Below are positions 1 to 7,099 of a DNA stretch of 13,624 nt, piece after piece (within the stretch, counting starts at the first letter, position 1; each line of letters begins with the position of its first letter). Source of the DNA: Chloroflexota bacterium (GTDB lineage: Bacteria; Chloroflexota; Limnocylindria; Limnocylindrales; CSP1-4). The translations under genes were made by a program, and so were the position numbers. A model generated the notes under the pieces. It made no database searches and was not told where the DNA came from. It worked only from the letters and a program-made list of their open reading frames with translations. Location: assembly GCA_021786915.1 (NCBI GenBank), contig JAJYMP010000729.1, forward strand, positions 1 to 13,624, given 5' to 3'.

Positions 1-1128
1 CGGGCCCGGCCGGTAGGCGAACTCGAAGCCGGCCCCGAAGCCGTGGACGCCCTGGTAGTAGATCGAGTGCTTCACCTTGACCGCGCCCGGCGTGCCCATC
101 GCGGGGTTGCCGTGGCCGTCGTGGCTGAACATGACCGCGTCCTGGTCGTAGTCGATGACGTAGTTCTCGAGCGTGGTCGCGGTGCCCGCCAGCTCCTGGA
201 GGATCACCTGGGCGACCGCCGTGTTGACGTCGCCCTCCGGCGCCGCCGGGATGCCGATCTCGCACAGGCGACCCGTCCCGTAGGAGGGGATGACGCCCAC
301 GCGGGGGTCGGTCAGCCAGACCTGGTCGAAGGCGCAGAACGCGTCGAACTTGTGCTCCTTGACCACCTGCTCGAGCGCGATCGCGAGGCGCACGGACCGC
401 TCGAACAGCGCGGGGTCCATGTCCACGGTGTACTTGCCGCGCTCCTCGGCCATCACGGCGTCGACGAGGTCCTGCGGCAGCTCGCCCACGCGGACCGCGA
501 TCTTCTCGGGCTCGAGCGGCCAGTAGACCGGGCCCAGCGTCTCGCGCATCGAGAGGCCGTCGAACATGAGGTCCGTCATGCCCTCGAAGTTGTGCCCCAC
601 GAGGGCGACCCGCGTCTCGCGCAGCCGGCGGCGGACGGCGGCCGCTGCGATGACCTCCTGGACCTTGGCGCGGCCCTCGGGGTCGTCGAACAGCGAGGTC
701 ACCAGCGCGTAGTCGCGGCCCGTCCGCAGCAGCACCGCCGTCAGCTCCGGCATCCCCGCCATGCCCGAGTTGAGCATGACGACGTCGAAGCCGTCCTTCT
801 CGTCGAGGCGGCGGATCTTCTGGGCGTTCCAGACCAGGATCGGGGCGGCCGTGTCGATGATCAGCCGGGCGGGCACCAGGCCCTTGGTGTACGCCAGCTC
901 CATCATCACGATGAGGTCCACGTCCGCCGCGTTGAACGCGCGCGCCGCCGCCGCCGCCTGGTGCTCCTCCTCGACCAGCCCGGCGTGGACCACCTCGCCC
1001 CACTGGGCGAAGGTGTCGGCGATCTCCTGCGCAGCTGCCGTGGCGGCCTCGCGCATGTGGCCGGTCTTGTTGTAGTCGTCCTCGAGCAGCGCCATCACGC
1101 AGACGCCGATCTTCGCCTTCACCGCCAC
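1..1128 (-). CDS. L-fucose/L-arabinose isomerase-like sugar isomerase (3' part missing)
   Basis: 376 codons are open to the left edge, so the C-terminus lies outside the window. The protein begins VAVKAKIGVCVMALLED and has the Rossmann-like N-terminal domains of the fucose/arabinose isomerase family. Three metal ligands of E. coli L-arabinose isomerase (E306, E333, H350) appear to have counterparts: E298 in PEGDVNTA (compare GEGDWKTA), E321 in LENYVIDY and H336 in FSHDGHG. The fourth (H450) would lie beyond the edge. Known members interconvert an aldose and a ketose with a divalent metal. The start is the GTG at 1128, preceded by GGAGG at 1136-1140 with a 7-nt spacer; a second in-frame GTG at 1122 is spaced worse. 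It lies 61 nt downstream of the kinase gene on the same strand, so it is probably the third gene of the leftward operon. Substrate is unknown; fucose, arabinose and related sugars are all possible. Confidence 0.85.
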   Translation of the reverse strand, partial: MAVKAKIGVCVMALLEDDYNKTGHMREAATAAAQEIADTFAQWGEVVHAGLVEEEHQAAAAARAFNAADVDLIVMMELAYTKGLVPARLIIDTAAPILVWNAQKIRRLDEKDGFDVVMLNSGMAGMPELTAVLLRTGRDYALVTSLFDDPEGRAKVQEVIAAAAVRRRLRETRVALVGHNFEGMTDLMFDGLSMRETLGPVYWPLEPEKIAVRVGELPQDLVDAVMAEERGKYTVDMDPALFERSVRLAIALEQVVKEHKFDAFCAFDQVWLTDPRVGVIPSYGTGRLCEIGIPAAPEGDVNTAVAQVILQELAGTATTLENYVIDYDQDAVMFSHDGHGNPAMGTPGAVKVKHSIYYQGVHGFGAGFEFAYRPGP

Positions 1129-1189
1129 CTGTGGGCCTCCATGCGAGTCGTGGTTGGTCGTTCTGGTCGGTTTCGGATCGATTGTCAGG

Positions 1190-2719
1190 TCAGCCGCCCG
1201 CCGCCGCGCGCTCGAACTCGGGCCGCAGCGCCTCGAACAGCCGGTTGTAGCGGTCGAACGCGTCGTCGTAGGCGGCGCGGTTCGCGGGCTCCGGCTCGAA
1301 GCGGTCCCGGGTCGCGACGAGCGCCGCGTCGGCGGCCGCCAGGTCCGGGTACACCCCGACGGCCACGCCGGCCAGCATCGCGTCGCCGCGGACGGCCGCG
1401 TCCTCGCCCTCCATGGTCACCACCGGCAGCCCGCAGGCATCCGCCTTGATCTGGTTCCACAGCCGGCTTCGGGCGCCGCCCCCGTGCGAGCGAATCTCGG
1501 TTGCCGGGGCGCCCGCCAGGGCCAAGAGCTCAACGTTCCGCCGCAGCATGAACGCGACAGCCTCGAGGACCGACCGGACGAAGTGGCCGCGGGTGTGGGC
1601 GAGCGTGATCCCGATGAACGCTCCGCGCGCCTCGGGGACGTACTCGGGGCTGAAGGCGCCCGCGAGGTGCGGCAGCATCGTGAGCCCGTTGCAGCCGGGG
1701 GCGACCTCCGCGGCCAGTGCGGTCAGGAGGTCGTACGCGCTGGTGCCCTCGCGGCGGGCGCGCTCCACCTCCAGGGCTCCGAGGTTGTCCCGGAACCAGG
1801 TGAGGGCCATGCCGCCGGTCGGGCAGACGGGGCAGTACAGGTACTGGCCCGGGGCCGAGTGGATGTACACCGGCGTCTGGCGGGAGGGGTCGCCCCCGTG
1901 GCGCGCCACCGCCGCCTGGACCGTAAGCGCGCCGCCTGTGCTCTCCGACACCACGCCGCTGCCGGTGTTGCCCACGCCCACCGCGCCCGCGCCCTGGTCC
2001 ATCCCGCCGGCCACGACGGGCAGCCCCGCCGGCAGGCCGAGGGCAGCGGCCACCGCAGGCGTCAGCTCTCCGACCACCGATCCCGGCGACGCCACCGCCG
2101 GCAGGCGCTCCGGCCCCACGCCCACCGCGTCGAGCATCTCGGGCCACCACCGGCCCTCGACGATGTCGAACAGCAGGGACGTGCACTGGATGCCGCCCTC
2201 GGTGACGAAGCGGCCGGTGAGGCGGCGCAGGACGAAGTCCTCCACAAGCAGGAACCACGAGGCGTCCCGGAACAGCCCCGGCTCGTGGTTCCGCCACCAC
2301 AGCAGCTTCGACGCGGGCCAGGTCGGGTTCACGTCGGGGACGCCCGTCCGGTCGTAGACGAGCGCGTTGGGGAACCGGGCCGCGAGCTGCCGGGCCTCGG
2401 CCGCGGCACGGTTGTCGAGCCAGACGAGGGCGGGGCCGAGGGCCCGGCCGTCGCCGTCCACCGCCACGACCGTCTCGCCCTGGCTGGAGACCCCGATCGC
2501 CGCCACCGCGTGCGGGTCCACCCCTGGGGTCGCCAGCACCCCGCGGACCGCCGCCACGGCGGACGCCCACCACGTCTCCGCGTCGATCTCGGCCCGATCT
2601 GGGCCCGGGTGCGACAGCGCATACTCACGGCCGTCGGCCGCCAGCTGCCTCCCGGCCGCGTCGAACAGCCCGGCCTTGACCGAGGTGGTCCCGACGTCAA
2701 GCCCGAGCAGGAGGGTCAC
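1190..2719 (-). CDS. FGGY-family carbohydrate kinase (xylulokinase/fuculokinase-like)
   Basis: A 509-residue cytoplasmic sugar kinase of normal family length. The N-terminal ATP-binding phosphate-1 motif is LDVGTTSVKAGLFD (7-20). GVSSQGET (76-83) and WLDNRA (100-105) lie where the family binds sugar. GGMDQGAGAVG carries the expected catalytic base Asp241. The C-terminal domain has HGGGARSRLWNQIKADACG (412-430) and EDAAVRGDA, the typical adenosine-binding segments. Such enzymes phosphorylate a ketose or polyol, here presumably the product of the neighbouring isomerase. The GTG start at 2719 gives the classic MTLLLGLDVGTTS opening. GGGGAG at 2722-2727 is only 2 nt from it, so translation may depend on coupling to the aldolase gene, which ends 14 nt upstream. 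Xylulokinase, fuculokinase or rhamnulokinase specificity cannot be separated by eye. LsrK, the AI-2 kinase, is also FGGY, but the isomerase and CUT1 transporter argue against that role. Confidence 0.92.
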   Translation of the reverse strand: MTLLLGLDVGTTSVKAGLFDAAGRQLAADGREYALSHPGPDRAEIDAETWWASAVAAVRGVLATPGVDPHAVAAIGVSSQGETVVAVDGDGRALGPALVWLDNRAAAEARQLAARFPNALVYDRTGVPDVNPTWPASKLLWWRNHEPGLFRDASWFLLVEDFVLRRLTGRFVTEGGIQCTSLLFDIVEGRWWPEMLDAVGVGPERLPAVASPGSVVGELTPAVAAALGLPAGLPVVAGGMDQGAGAVGVGNTGSGVVSESTGGALTVQAAVARHGGDPSRQTPVYIHSAPGQYLYCPVCPTGGMALTWFRDNLGALEVERARREGTSAYDLLTALAAEVAPGCNGLTMLPHLAGAFSPEYVPEARGAFIGITLAHTRGHFVRSVLEAVAFMLRRNVELLALAGAPATEIRSHGGGARSRLWNQIKADACGLPVVTMEGEDAAVRGDAMLAGVAVGVYPDLAAADAALVATRDRFEPEPANRAAYDDAFDRYNRLFEALRPEFERAAAGG

Positions 2720-2733
2720 GGCTCCCCGGCGCG

Positions 2734-3549
2734 CTATGCCAGCCCGTGCTTGGCGGCGGCGGTCGCGGGGTTCGCTCCCTCCTTGACCACCTCGCGGAGC
2801 GCCGCCATGAACCGCACCGGGTCGTTCGCGCCCACGAGGTTGCGCCCGAAGACCACGCCGCGGGCGCCGTCGCGGACCGCCGTGGCCGCCAGCGCGAGCG
2901 CATCCACTTCGTGCGGCAGCTTCTTCGCGCCGAGCGCCAGGACCGGGACGGGCGTGGACTTGCAGACCTCGGCGAAGCGCTCCCCGGTGTGGAACGTCTT
3001 GACCAGGTCCACGCCGAGCTCGGCCACGATGCGGCAGCCGATGGAGATCACCTCGTGGCGCTCCTCGGGACTGACTTCCTCATGCCCCGCAGGGTAGACC
3101 TCGCCCACGATCGGCACGCCTGCGGCACGCGCCTCGGCCACGCACCGGGCGACCATTTCGACGTTCTCGGCGTCCACCGCCTCGGAGCCAGTCTTGATCG
3201 ACATGCCCACGAGGACGATGTCCGCCCCCAGCGCGATGGCGCCGGCGGCGGAGACCATCGGCACGCTGCGACTCTCGTGGTAGCCCCACTGGGTGGCGTA
3301 CTGGGTGCCCCAGTTGAGCCGGACGATCATCGCGGGCGCGCCGCGGCGGCTGAACGCAGGAGCGAGGTGGGTCGCCATGCCGGGGCTCACCAGGATGGCG
3401 TCCGCGCCCGTGAGGCGGTCCACCACCGCCGACAGGTCCTCGAAGCCCGGGCGAGGGCCGTTGTAGAGGCCGTGGTCAATCGCGGCGATGATCGCGTTCG
3501 AGCCGCCGTCGAACAGTCGCGCCAATCGGATGTCGCCGCCAGAACCCAC
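2734..3549 (-). CDS. Class I aldolase, DhnA/LsrF (DeoC/LacD superfamily) type
   Basis: A 271-residue TIM-barrel aldolase from the preferred start. IIAAIDHGLYNGP near the N-terminus carries Asp25. DLVKTFHTG carries Lys184, the expected Schiff-base lysine of class I enzymes. VVFGRNLVGANDP (about 233-244) matches the C-terminal phosphate-binding GRN..(D)P motif of archaeal-type fructose-bisphosphate aldolase and LsrF. The likely reaction is retro-aldol cleavage of the ketose phosphate made by the downstream kinase. The start chosen is GTG 3549, with GGAGG 8 nt upstream and the opening VGSGGDIRLARLF. The longer frame from ATG 3630 adds 27 residues without family character, and that ATG would lie upstream of the transcription start predicted from the TTGACA/TAGCAT promoter. 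It is the first gene of the leftward operon. LsrF itself is a thiolase, so the exact chemistry is open. Confidence 0.88.
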   Translation of the reverse strand: MGSGGDIRLARLFDGGSNAIIAAIDHGLYNGPRPGFEDLSAVVDRLTGADAILVSPGMATHLAPAFSRRGAPAMIVRLNWGTQYATQWGYHESRSVPMVSAAGAIALGADIVLVGMSIKTGSEAVDAENVEMVARCVAEARAAGVPIVGEVYPAGHEEVSPEERHEVISIGCRIVAELGVDLVKTFHTGERFAEVCKSTPVPVLALGAKKLPHEVDALALAATAVRDGARGVVFGRNLVGANDPVRFMAALREVVKEGANPATAAAKHGLA

Positions 3550-3630
3550 CGGGATCGCCTCCAGTCCTGGTCGCTTGACGGCCGAACCGACCGCACGCTG
3601 CCAGTTGATCAATGTCCATTTGATGCACAT

Positions 3631-3658
3631 ATGCTATTCGGACAGTGTCGGGTGTCAA
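3631..3658 (-). promoter_or_regulatory. Promoter of the leftward catabolic operon
   Basis: Read on the minus strand, a perfect -35 TTGACA (3658-3653) is followed by a 16-nt spacer and a -10 TAGCAT (3636-3631). Transcription would start near 3624, giving a leader of about 75 nt before the GTG at 3549. The ATG at 3630 would then not be transcribed as a start codon. The GTCCGAAT half-site overlaps the spacer and the -10. Confidence 0.65.
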
Positions 3659-3688
3659 GGCGATCCGCGGGCATTCGTTCGTCCGAAT
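3636..3688. promoter_or_regulatory. Candidate operator: ATTCGGAC / GTCCGAAT inverted repeat
   Basis: ATTCGGAC at 3636-3643 is matched by its exact reverse complement GTCCGAAT at 3681-3688, 37 nt apart. The first copy overlaps the -10 region of the leftward promoter. A further ATTCG at 3673-3677 forms a shorter palindrome with CGAAT (ATTCG-6 nt-CGAAT, 3673-3688). The position between divergent transporter and catabolic genes fits a binding site for the DeoR-type regulator encoded at 7096. This assignment is inferred from position and symmetry only. Confidence 0.35.
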
Positions 3689-3697
3689 CTGCACCGA

Positions 3698-3725
3698 TTG
3701 CACGGTTGTTGCCTGAAACCTGCAA
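3698..3725. promoter_or_regulatory. Imperfect inverted repeat in the divergent control region
   Basis: TTGCA-c-GGTT pairs with AACC-TGCAA: nine base pairs with one bulged C around a 9-nt centre (3708-3716). It sits between the two divergent operons, just upstream of the candidate rightward promoter. It could be a second operator or an RNA hairpin if transcription starts upstream of it. No family of operators is recognised. Confidence 0.3.
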
Positions 3726-3731
3726 GACGTA

Positions 3732-3761
3732 TTGCGAGTCTGGCCAGTCTGAGCGTAGGAT
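3732..3761 (+). promoter_or_regulatory. Candidate promoter of the transporter operon
   Basis: TTGCGA (3732-3737) and TAGGAT (3756-3761) are separated by 18 nt, and each matches four of six sigma70 consensus positions. A start near 3769 would give a leader of about 120 nt before the TTG start at 3892. An alternative pair, TTGTTG (3706) with TATTGC (3730), is weaker. No other AT-richer hexamer pair stands out in 3700-3890. Confidence 0.3.
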
Positions 3762-3891
3762 CGTGCACGCAGCCGCGCTTGTCGGCCGGTCTGCTGGCAC
3801 CCATGCGTCGGGACGACCAGAACGCGCGAGGAGCGCGGCCCGGTCCGGAGGATGCCCGGTCAGGGGATGCTCGTCGGAAAGGAGACACGGC

Positions 3892-5283
3892 TTGAACCGA
3901 AGGTTGCTCGCGCTGGCGGGGTCCGCGATGTTGATCGCGACCGCCTGCGGAGGTTCCACACCCAGCACGGCGCCATCCGTGGCGACCAGTGCCGCGCCGT
4001 CCACCGCATCTGCCGCGTCCGTCGCAGCGTCGTCGGCCGCACCCAGCCAGGCGGCGGCCTCGGCGACTGCCGCAGCGCCGGTGACGCTCACGCTGTGGCA
4101 CAACTACGGCACCGAGGCGAACGCCACCGTCACCCAGGCGCTCGTGACCGCCTACACCGCCAAGAACCCCAACGTCACGATCAACGTGGTGAGCCAGCCG
4201 GCGGACAACTACTTCGCACTGCTCAAGGCGGCCGCCATCTCAGGTACAGGGCCCGACATCATGACGATGTGGACCGGCCTGTTCGCCCTCCAGAACCAGG
4301 GCTACCTCGAGCCGCTCAACCAGTACATCCCGGCTGACACGCTCAAGACGTTCAACGGCATCGACTGGTGCTCCAAGGGCCTGTCGCTGGACCAGGGCGC
4401 CATCTGCGTGCCGCTCGACATGCAGCACTACAACGGGTTCTACAACAAGGACCTGTTCGCCCAGGCGGGGATCACCTCGTTCCCCACCAACTGGACCGAG
4501 TTCTTCACGGCCTTGGAGAAGCTCAAGGCGGCCGGGATCCTGCCGATGGCCTACGGACCGGGCGGCCAAGCGCTCAACGCCGGCTTCTACCCGTACTACG
4601 ACCTCAGCTACATGATGATGTACCTCTCGGGCAGCGACTGGAGGAAGGTCTACAGCGGCCAGATCCCGTGGACCGATCCGGCGATCGTCGCGCAGCTGAC
4701 CAAGTGGGCCACCATCAAGTCCAAGGGCTACACCAACCCCGACGTCCTCAACGGCGACTCGGTCGGGATGTTCGAGGCCGGCAAGGCCGCGATGGTCCTC
4801 GAGGGCAGCTGGGACTTCAAGGAGTTCCACGACAAGCTGGGCGACAAGGTGGGCGTCTTCATCCCGCCGTTCAACGACACGCAGGTCAAGGGCGTCGTCG
4901 AGTTCCCCGGTGACGGCTTCGGCGTGACCAGCTACTCACAGCACAAGGCCGAGTCCGCGGCGTTCCTCGCCTGGATGGCCACCCCCGAGGCCCAGAAGAT
5001 CATCGCCGACGGCGGCCTGATCCCGGTCGTCCCCGGCACGCCGGCCACTGAGCCGCTGGCCAACGCCATGCTCGACTTCGCGGCCAACCAGGGCTACACG
5101 CGCTACCCGATGATCGACAACGTGATCCAGCCTGGTGTCACCGACGTGGCGACCAAGCTGCTCAACGGCGTGTTCAATGGCACCACCAGCCCCACCGACG
5201 CGCTCAAGGCGATGTCGGACGCGCTCAACGGGCTGCCCGCAGACCAGCGTGGCGACACCTATACGGCTCCGGCCCCCGGCTGA
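3892..5283 (+). CDS. ABC sugar transporter substrate-binding lipoprotein (family 1)
   Basis: A 463-residue extracellular solute-binding protein of the CUT1 (UgpB/MalE) class that captures sugar outside the membrane and delivers it to the two permeases downstream. The N-terminus MNRRLLALAGSAMLIATAC is a lipoprotein signal peptide: an RR n-region, a hydrophobic core and a lipobox ending at Cys19, the expected lipidation site. Residues 20-63 are a Ser/Ala/Pro/Thr linker. The binding fold starts at VTLTLWHNYG and includes GPDIMTMWTGLFA and the FEAGKAAMVLEGSWDF segment typical of the family. The start is TTG 3892, chosen because AAAGGAG (3878-3884) sits 7 nt upstream and because this opening gives a clean signal peptide. 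The frame stays open far upstream, but that extension overlaps the control region and the aldolase gene antisense and is not coding. First gene of the rightward operon. Confidence 0.93.
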   Translation: MNRRLLALAGSAMLIATACGGSTPSTAPSVATSAAPSTASAASVAASSAAPSQAAASATAAAPVTLTLWHNYGTEANATVTQALVTAYTAKNPNVTINVVSQPADNYFALLKAAAISGTGPDIMTMWTGLFALQNQGYLEPLNQYIPADTLKTFNGIDWCSKGLSLDQGAICVPLDMQHYNGFYNKDLFAQAGITSFPTNWTEFFTALEKLKAAGILPMAYGPGGQALNAGFYPYYDLSYMMMYLSGSDWRKVYSGQIPWTDPAIVAQLTKWATIKSKGYTNPDVLNGDSVGMFEAGKAAMVLEGSWDFKEFHDKLGDKVGVFIPPFNDTQVKGVVEFPGDGFGVTSYSQHKAESAAFLAWMATPEAQKIIADGGLIPVVPGTPATEPLANAMLDFAANQGYTRYPMIDNVIQPGVTDVATKLLNGVFNGTTSPTDALKAMSDALNGLPADQRGDTYTAPAPG

Positions 5284-5295
5284 GCCGACATCATG

Positions 5296-5327
5296 AGGCC
5301 GGCGGCGATCCCCCCTGCCGCCGGCCT
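5296..5327 (+). promoter_or_regulatory. Intercistronic hairpin between binding protein and permease genes
   Basis: GGCCGGCGGC (5297-5306) pairs perfectly with GCCGCCGGCC (5317-5326) around a 10-nt loop, plus an A-T pair outside. No T-tract follows. Hairpins at this place in sugar ABC operons are known to protect the upstream mRNA or partly stop transcription, so that the binding protein is made in excess over the permeases. That role is inferred here from position and stem strength. Confidence 0.6.
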
Positions 5328-5338
5328 TCCCACTCCAG

Positions 5339-6271
5339 ATGACCAACCCCACGACCACCCTCGACTCGCCGGCACCGGCGGCCGCCACCCCTCGCCGTGC
5401 GCACGGTCGGCTGAGCCGCTCCCAGCGGCGGGCCGGCATCCTGTTCGCCCTGCCCGTGATCGTGCTCGAGCTCACGCTGCTGGCCGTGCCGCTCGGGCAG
5501 GCCGCCTACTTCAGCTTCACGCGCTGGGACGGCATCACGTCCACCTGGATCGGCCTCCAGAACTACCAGCGGCTGTTCGCCGACCCCAACTTCTGGCGCG
5601 TCGTCCTCAACAACGTCATCCTGCTCGCGGCCGTCCCGTTCGCGATCCTGATCCCGCTACTGGTGGCCTACCTCCTCAACGAGCACGTCCTGGGCTGGCG
5701 GTTCTTCCGCTCCGCCTACTTCCTGCCCACGGCCATCAGCTGGGTCGTGATCGGCATGGTGGCGATCCGGGTGTTCGCGCTGGAGGGCATCCTCAACGCC
5801 ATCCTCGCCGGCCTGGGGCTCAACGTGCAGACTGACTTCCTGAGCGGCGAGTACAGCGCGATGCTGGCAGTCGCGATCACGTTCATCTGGTCGGTGTTCG
5901 GCACCAACACCATCATCTTCATCACCGGGATGGCGACCCTGGACCGCGAGGTCTACGAGGCGGCCCGCGTTGACGGGGCGAGCGGCCTCACCACGTTCCG
6001 CAAGATCACCATCCCGATGCTGATGCGGTTCATCCAGTTCGCGTTCATCCTGACGCTCATCACCGCCTTCACGGCCCTGTTCAGCCTGATCTTCGTCATG
6101 ACCGGCGGCGGCCCCGGCTTCGGCTCCACGACGCTCGAGTTCTACGTGTACCAGCAGGGCTTCAAGGTGGGCGCGTTCGGCTACGCGGCGGCGATCGGGA
6201 TCGTGCTGTTCGTGGTCGTCTTCGCGATCAGCATCGCGCAGCTGCGGCTGTTCCGCAGCCGGCTCGACTAG
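5339..6271 (+). CDS. ABC sugar transporter permease, MalF/UgpA type
   Basis: A 310-residue inner-membrane permease. After a 30-residue polar N-terminus come a first membrane span (about 33-56) and further hydrophobic segments at roughly 89-113, 126-146, 175-198, 232-254 and 281-301, giving about six spans. The cytoplasmic EAA loop that docks the ATPase is EAARVDGASGLTTFRKITIP (207-226) in its usual place. FVMTGGGPGFGSTTLEFYVY (252-271) is characteristic of the MalF-like partner. It forms the channel with the next gene product. The ATG at 5339 has no recognisable Shine-Dalgarno sequence. It lies 12 nt after a strong hairpin, so expression may be kept low relative to the binding protein. The next gene begins almost at its stop codon. 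Confidence 0.93.
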   Translation: MTNPTTTLDSPAPAAATPRRAHGRLSRSQRRAGILFALPVIVLELTLLAVPLGQAAYFSFTRWDGITSTWIGLQNYQRLFADPNFWRVVLNNVILLAAVPFAILIPLLVAYLLNEHVLGWRFFRSAYFLPTAISWVVIGMVAIRVFALEGILNAILAGLGLNVQTDFLSGEYSAMLAVAITFIWSVFGTNTIIFITGMATLDREVYEAARVDGASGLTTFRKITIPMLMRFIQFAFILTLITAFTALFSLIFVMTGGGPGFGSTTLEFYVYQQGFKVGAFGYAAAIGIVLFVVVFAISIAQLRLFRSRLD

Positions 6272-6280
6272 GTGCGCCCG

Positions 6281-7099
6281 ATGCCCGTGACCAGGCGGCG
6301 GCTCAGCCGGCTCGTCATGTTCGCGATCCTGTGCGTGGTCGGCGTGATCATGCTGTTCCCGTTCCTGTTGATGATCCTGACCTCGCTGCGGTCGAGGGAC
6401 CAGTACATCGCCGGCAGCGGCTTCTCGCTCGCGTCGTGGCAGGACCTGTTCGTCCAGATGCCGGTGCTGGCGGAGCTGTGGAACTCCACCGTCGTCACGG
6501 TCGGCGGCGTCCTGCTGATCCTGGTCGTCAGCACGACCGGCGGCTACGCCTTCGCGAAGCTCGGGTTCCGCGGCTCCGGGCTGGTGTTCGTGGCCATCCT
6601 GTCCGGGATGATGATCCCGCTGCAGTCGATCATCATCCCGGTCTACGTGGACATCGCGCGGGTGGTCCACGGCGTCAACCAGTTCCCGAGCGCCATCGTG
6701 GTCTACGCGGCCATCGGGTCCCCGTTCGCCACCTACCTCATGACCACCTACTACCGGAGCATCCCCACCGAGCTCGTCGAGGCCTCGGTCATGGACGGCG
6801 CGGGCTACTGGCAGATCTTCCGCAAGGTCATGCTGCCGCTCTCGGTCCCGGCCATCACCACCGTGGCCGTCCTCCAGGTGATCCAGATCTGGGATGATCT
6901 GCTGGTGGGCCTGCTGTTCCTCCAGACGCCCGCCGTCCGCACCATCACCGTGGGGCTGGCGGTGCTCCAGAACGGGCGCGTCGTCAACATCCCGACCCTC
7001 ATGGCCGGCTCGCTGGTCAGCGCCCTGCCTGCGATCATCGTGTACCTGATCTTCCAGCGGAACCTGATCCAGGGCCTCACGATGGGGGTGCACAAGTGA
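6281..7099 (+). CDS. ABC sugar transporter permease, MalG/UgpE type
   Basis: A 272-residue second permease of the heterodimeric channel. It has an N-terminal span (about 10-32), the periplasmic segment with the family-typical TSLRSRDQYI (34-43), and an EAA loop ELVEASVMDGAGYWQIFRKV near residues 164-183. It ends GLTMGVHK, the usual end of MalG-type permeases. The start is taken as ATG 6281, because AGGTG (6270-6274), overlapping the upstream stop codon TAG, is 6 nt away. GTG 6272, directly abutting that stop, would add three residues and is the alternative. The last codons overlap the DeoR gene start by 4 nt. No ATPase gene follows, so the importer probably uses a shared MsmK/MsmX-like ATPase encoded elsewhere. 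Confidence 0.92.
   Translation: MPVTRRRLSRLVMFAILCVVGVIMLFPFLLMILTSLRSRDQYIAGSGFSLASWQDLFVQMPVLAELWNSTVVTVGGVLLILVVSTTGGYAFAKLGFRGSGLVFVAILSGMMIPLQSIIIPVYVDIARVVHGVNQFPSAIVVYAAIGSPFATYLMTTYYRSIPTELVEASVMDGAGYWQIFRKVMLPLSVPAITTVAVLQVIQIWDDLLVGLLFLQTPAVRTITVGLAVLQNGRVVNIPTLMAGSLVSALPAIIVYLIFQRNLIQGLTMGVHK

Noticed and set aside
43..3097. Long plus-strand open frames (43-1449, 1154-3097) opposite the isomerase, kinase and aldolase genes
   Set aside because: Their translations are Arg/Ala/Val/His-rich low-complexity strings without domains, while the minus-strand frames give clear enzyme motifs. They are shadows of GC-biased codon use.
2746..3891. Extending the binding-protein gene upstream to 2746
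   Set aside because: The frame is open only by composition. It runs antisense to the aldolase and through the control region, whereas TTG 3892 has a strong ribosome site and a clean lipoprotein signal.
3852..4337. Possible upstream or overlapping gene starting ATG 3852 after GGAGG
   Set aside because: GGAGG touches the ATG with no spacer, and the frame overlaps the lipoprotein gene with an Arg/His-rich translation.
5657..7093. A 478-codon minus-strand open frame opposite both permeases
   Set aside because: The product is a His/Asp/Arg/Glu-rich string with no hydrophobic or domain pattern, antisense to textbook permeases.
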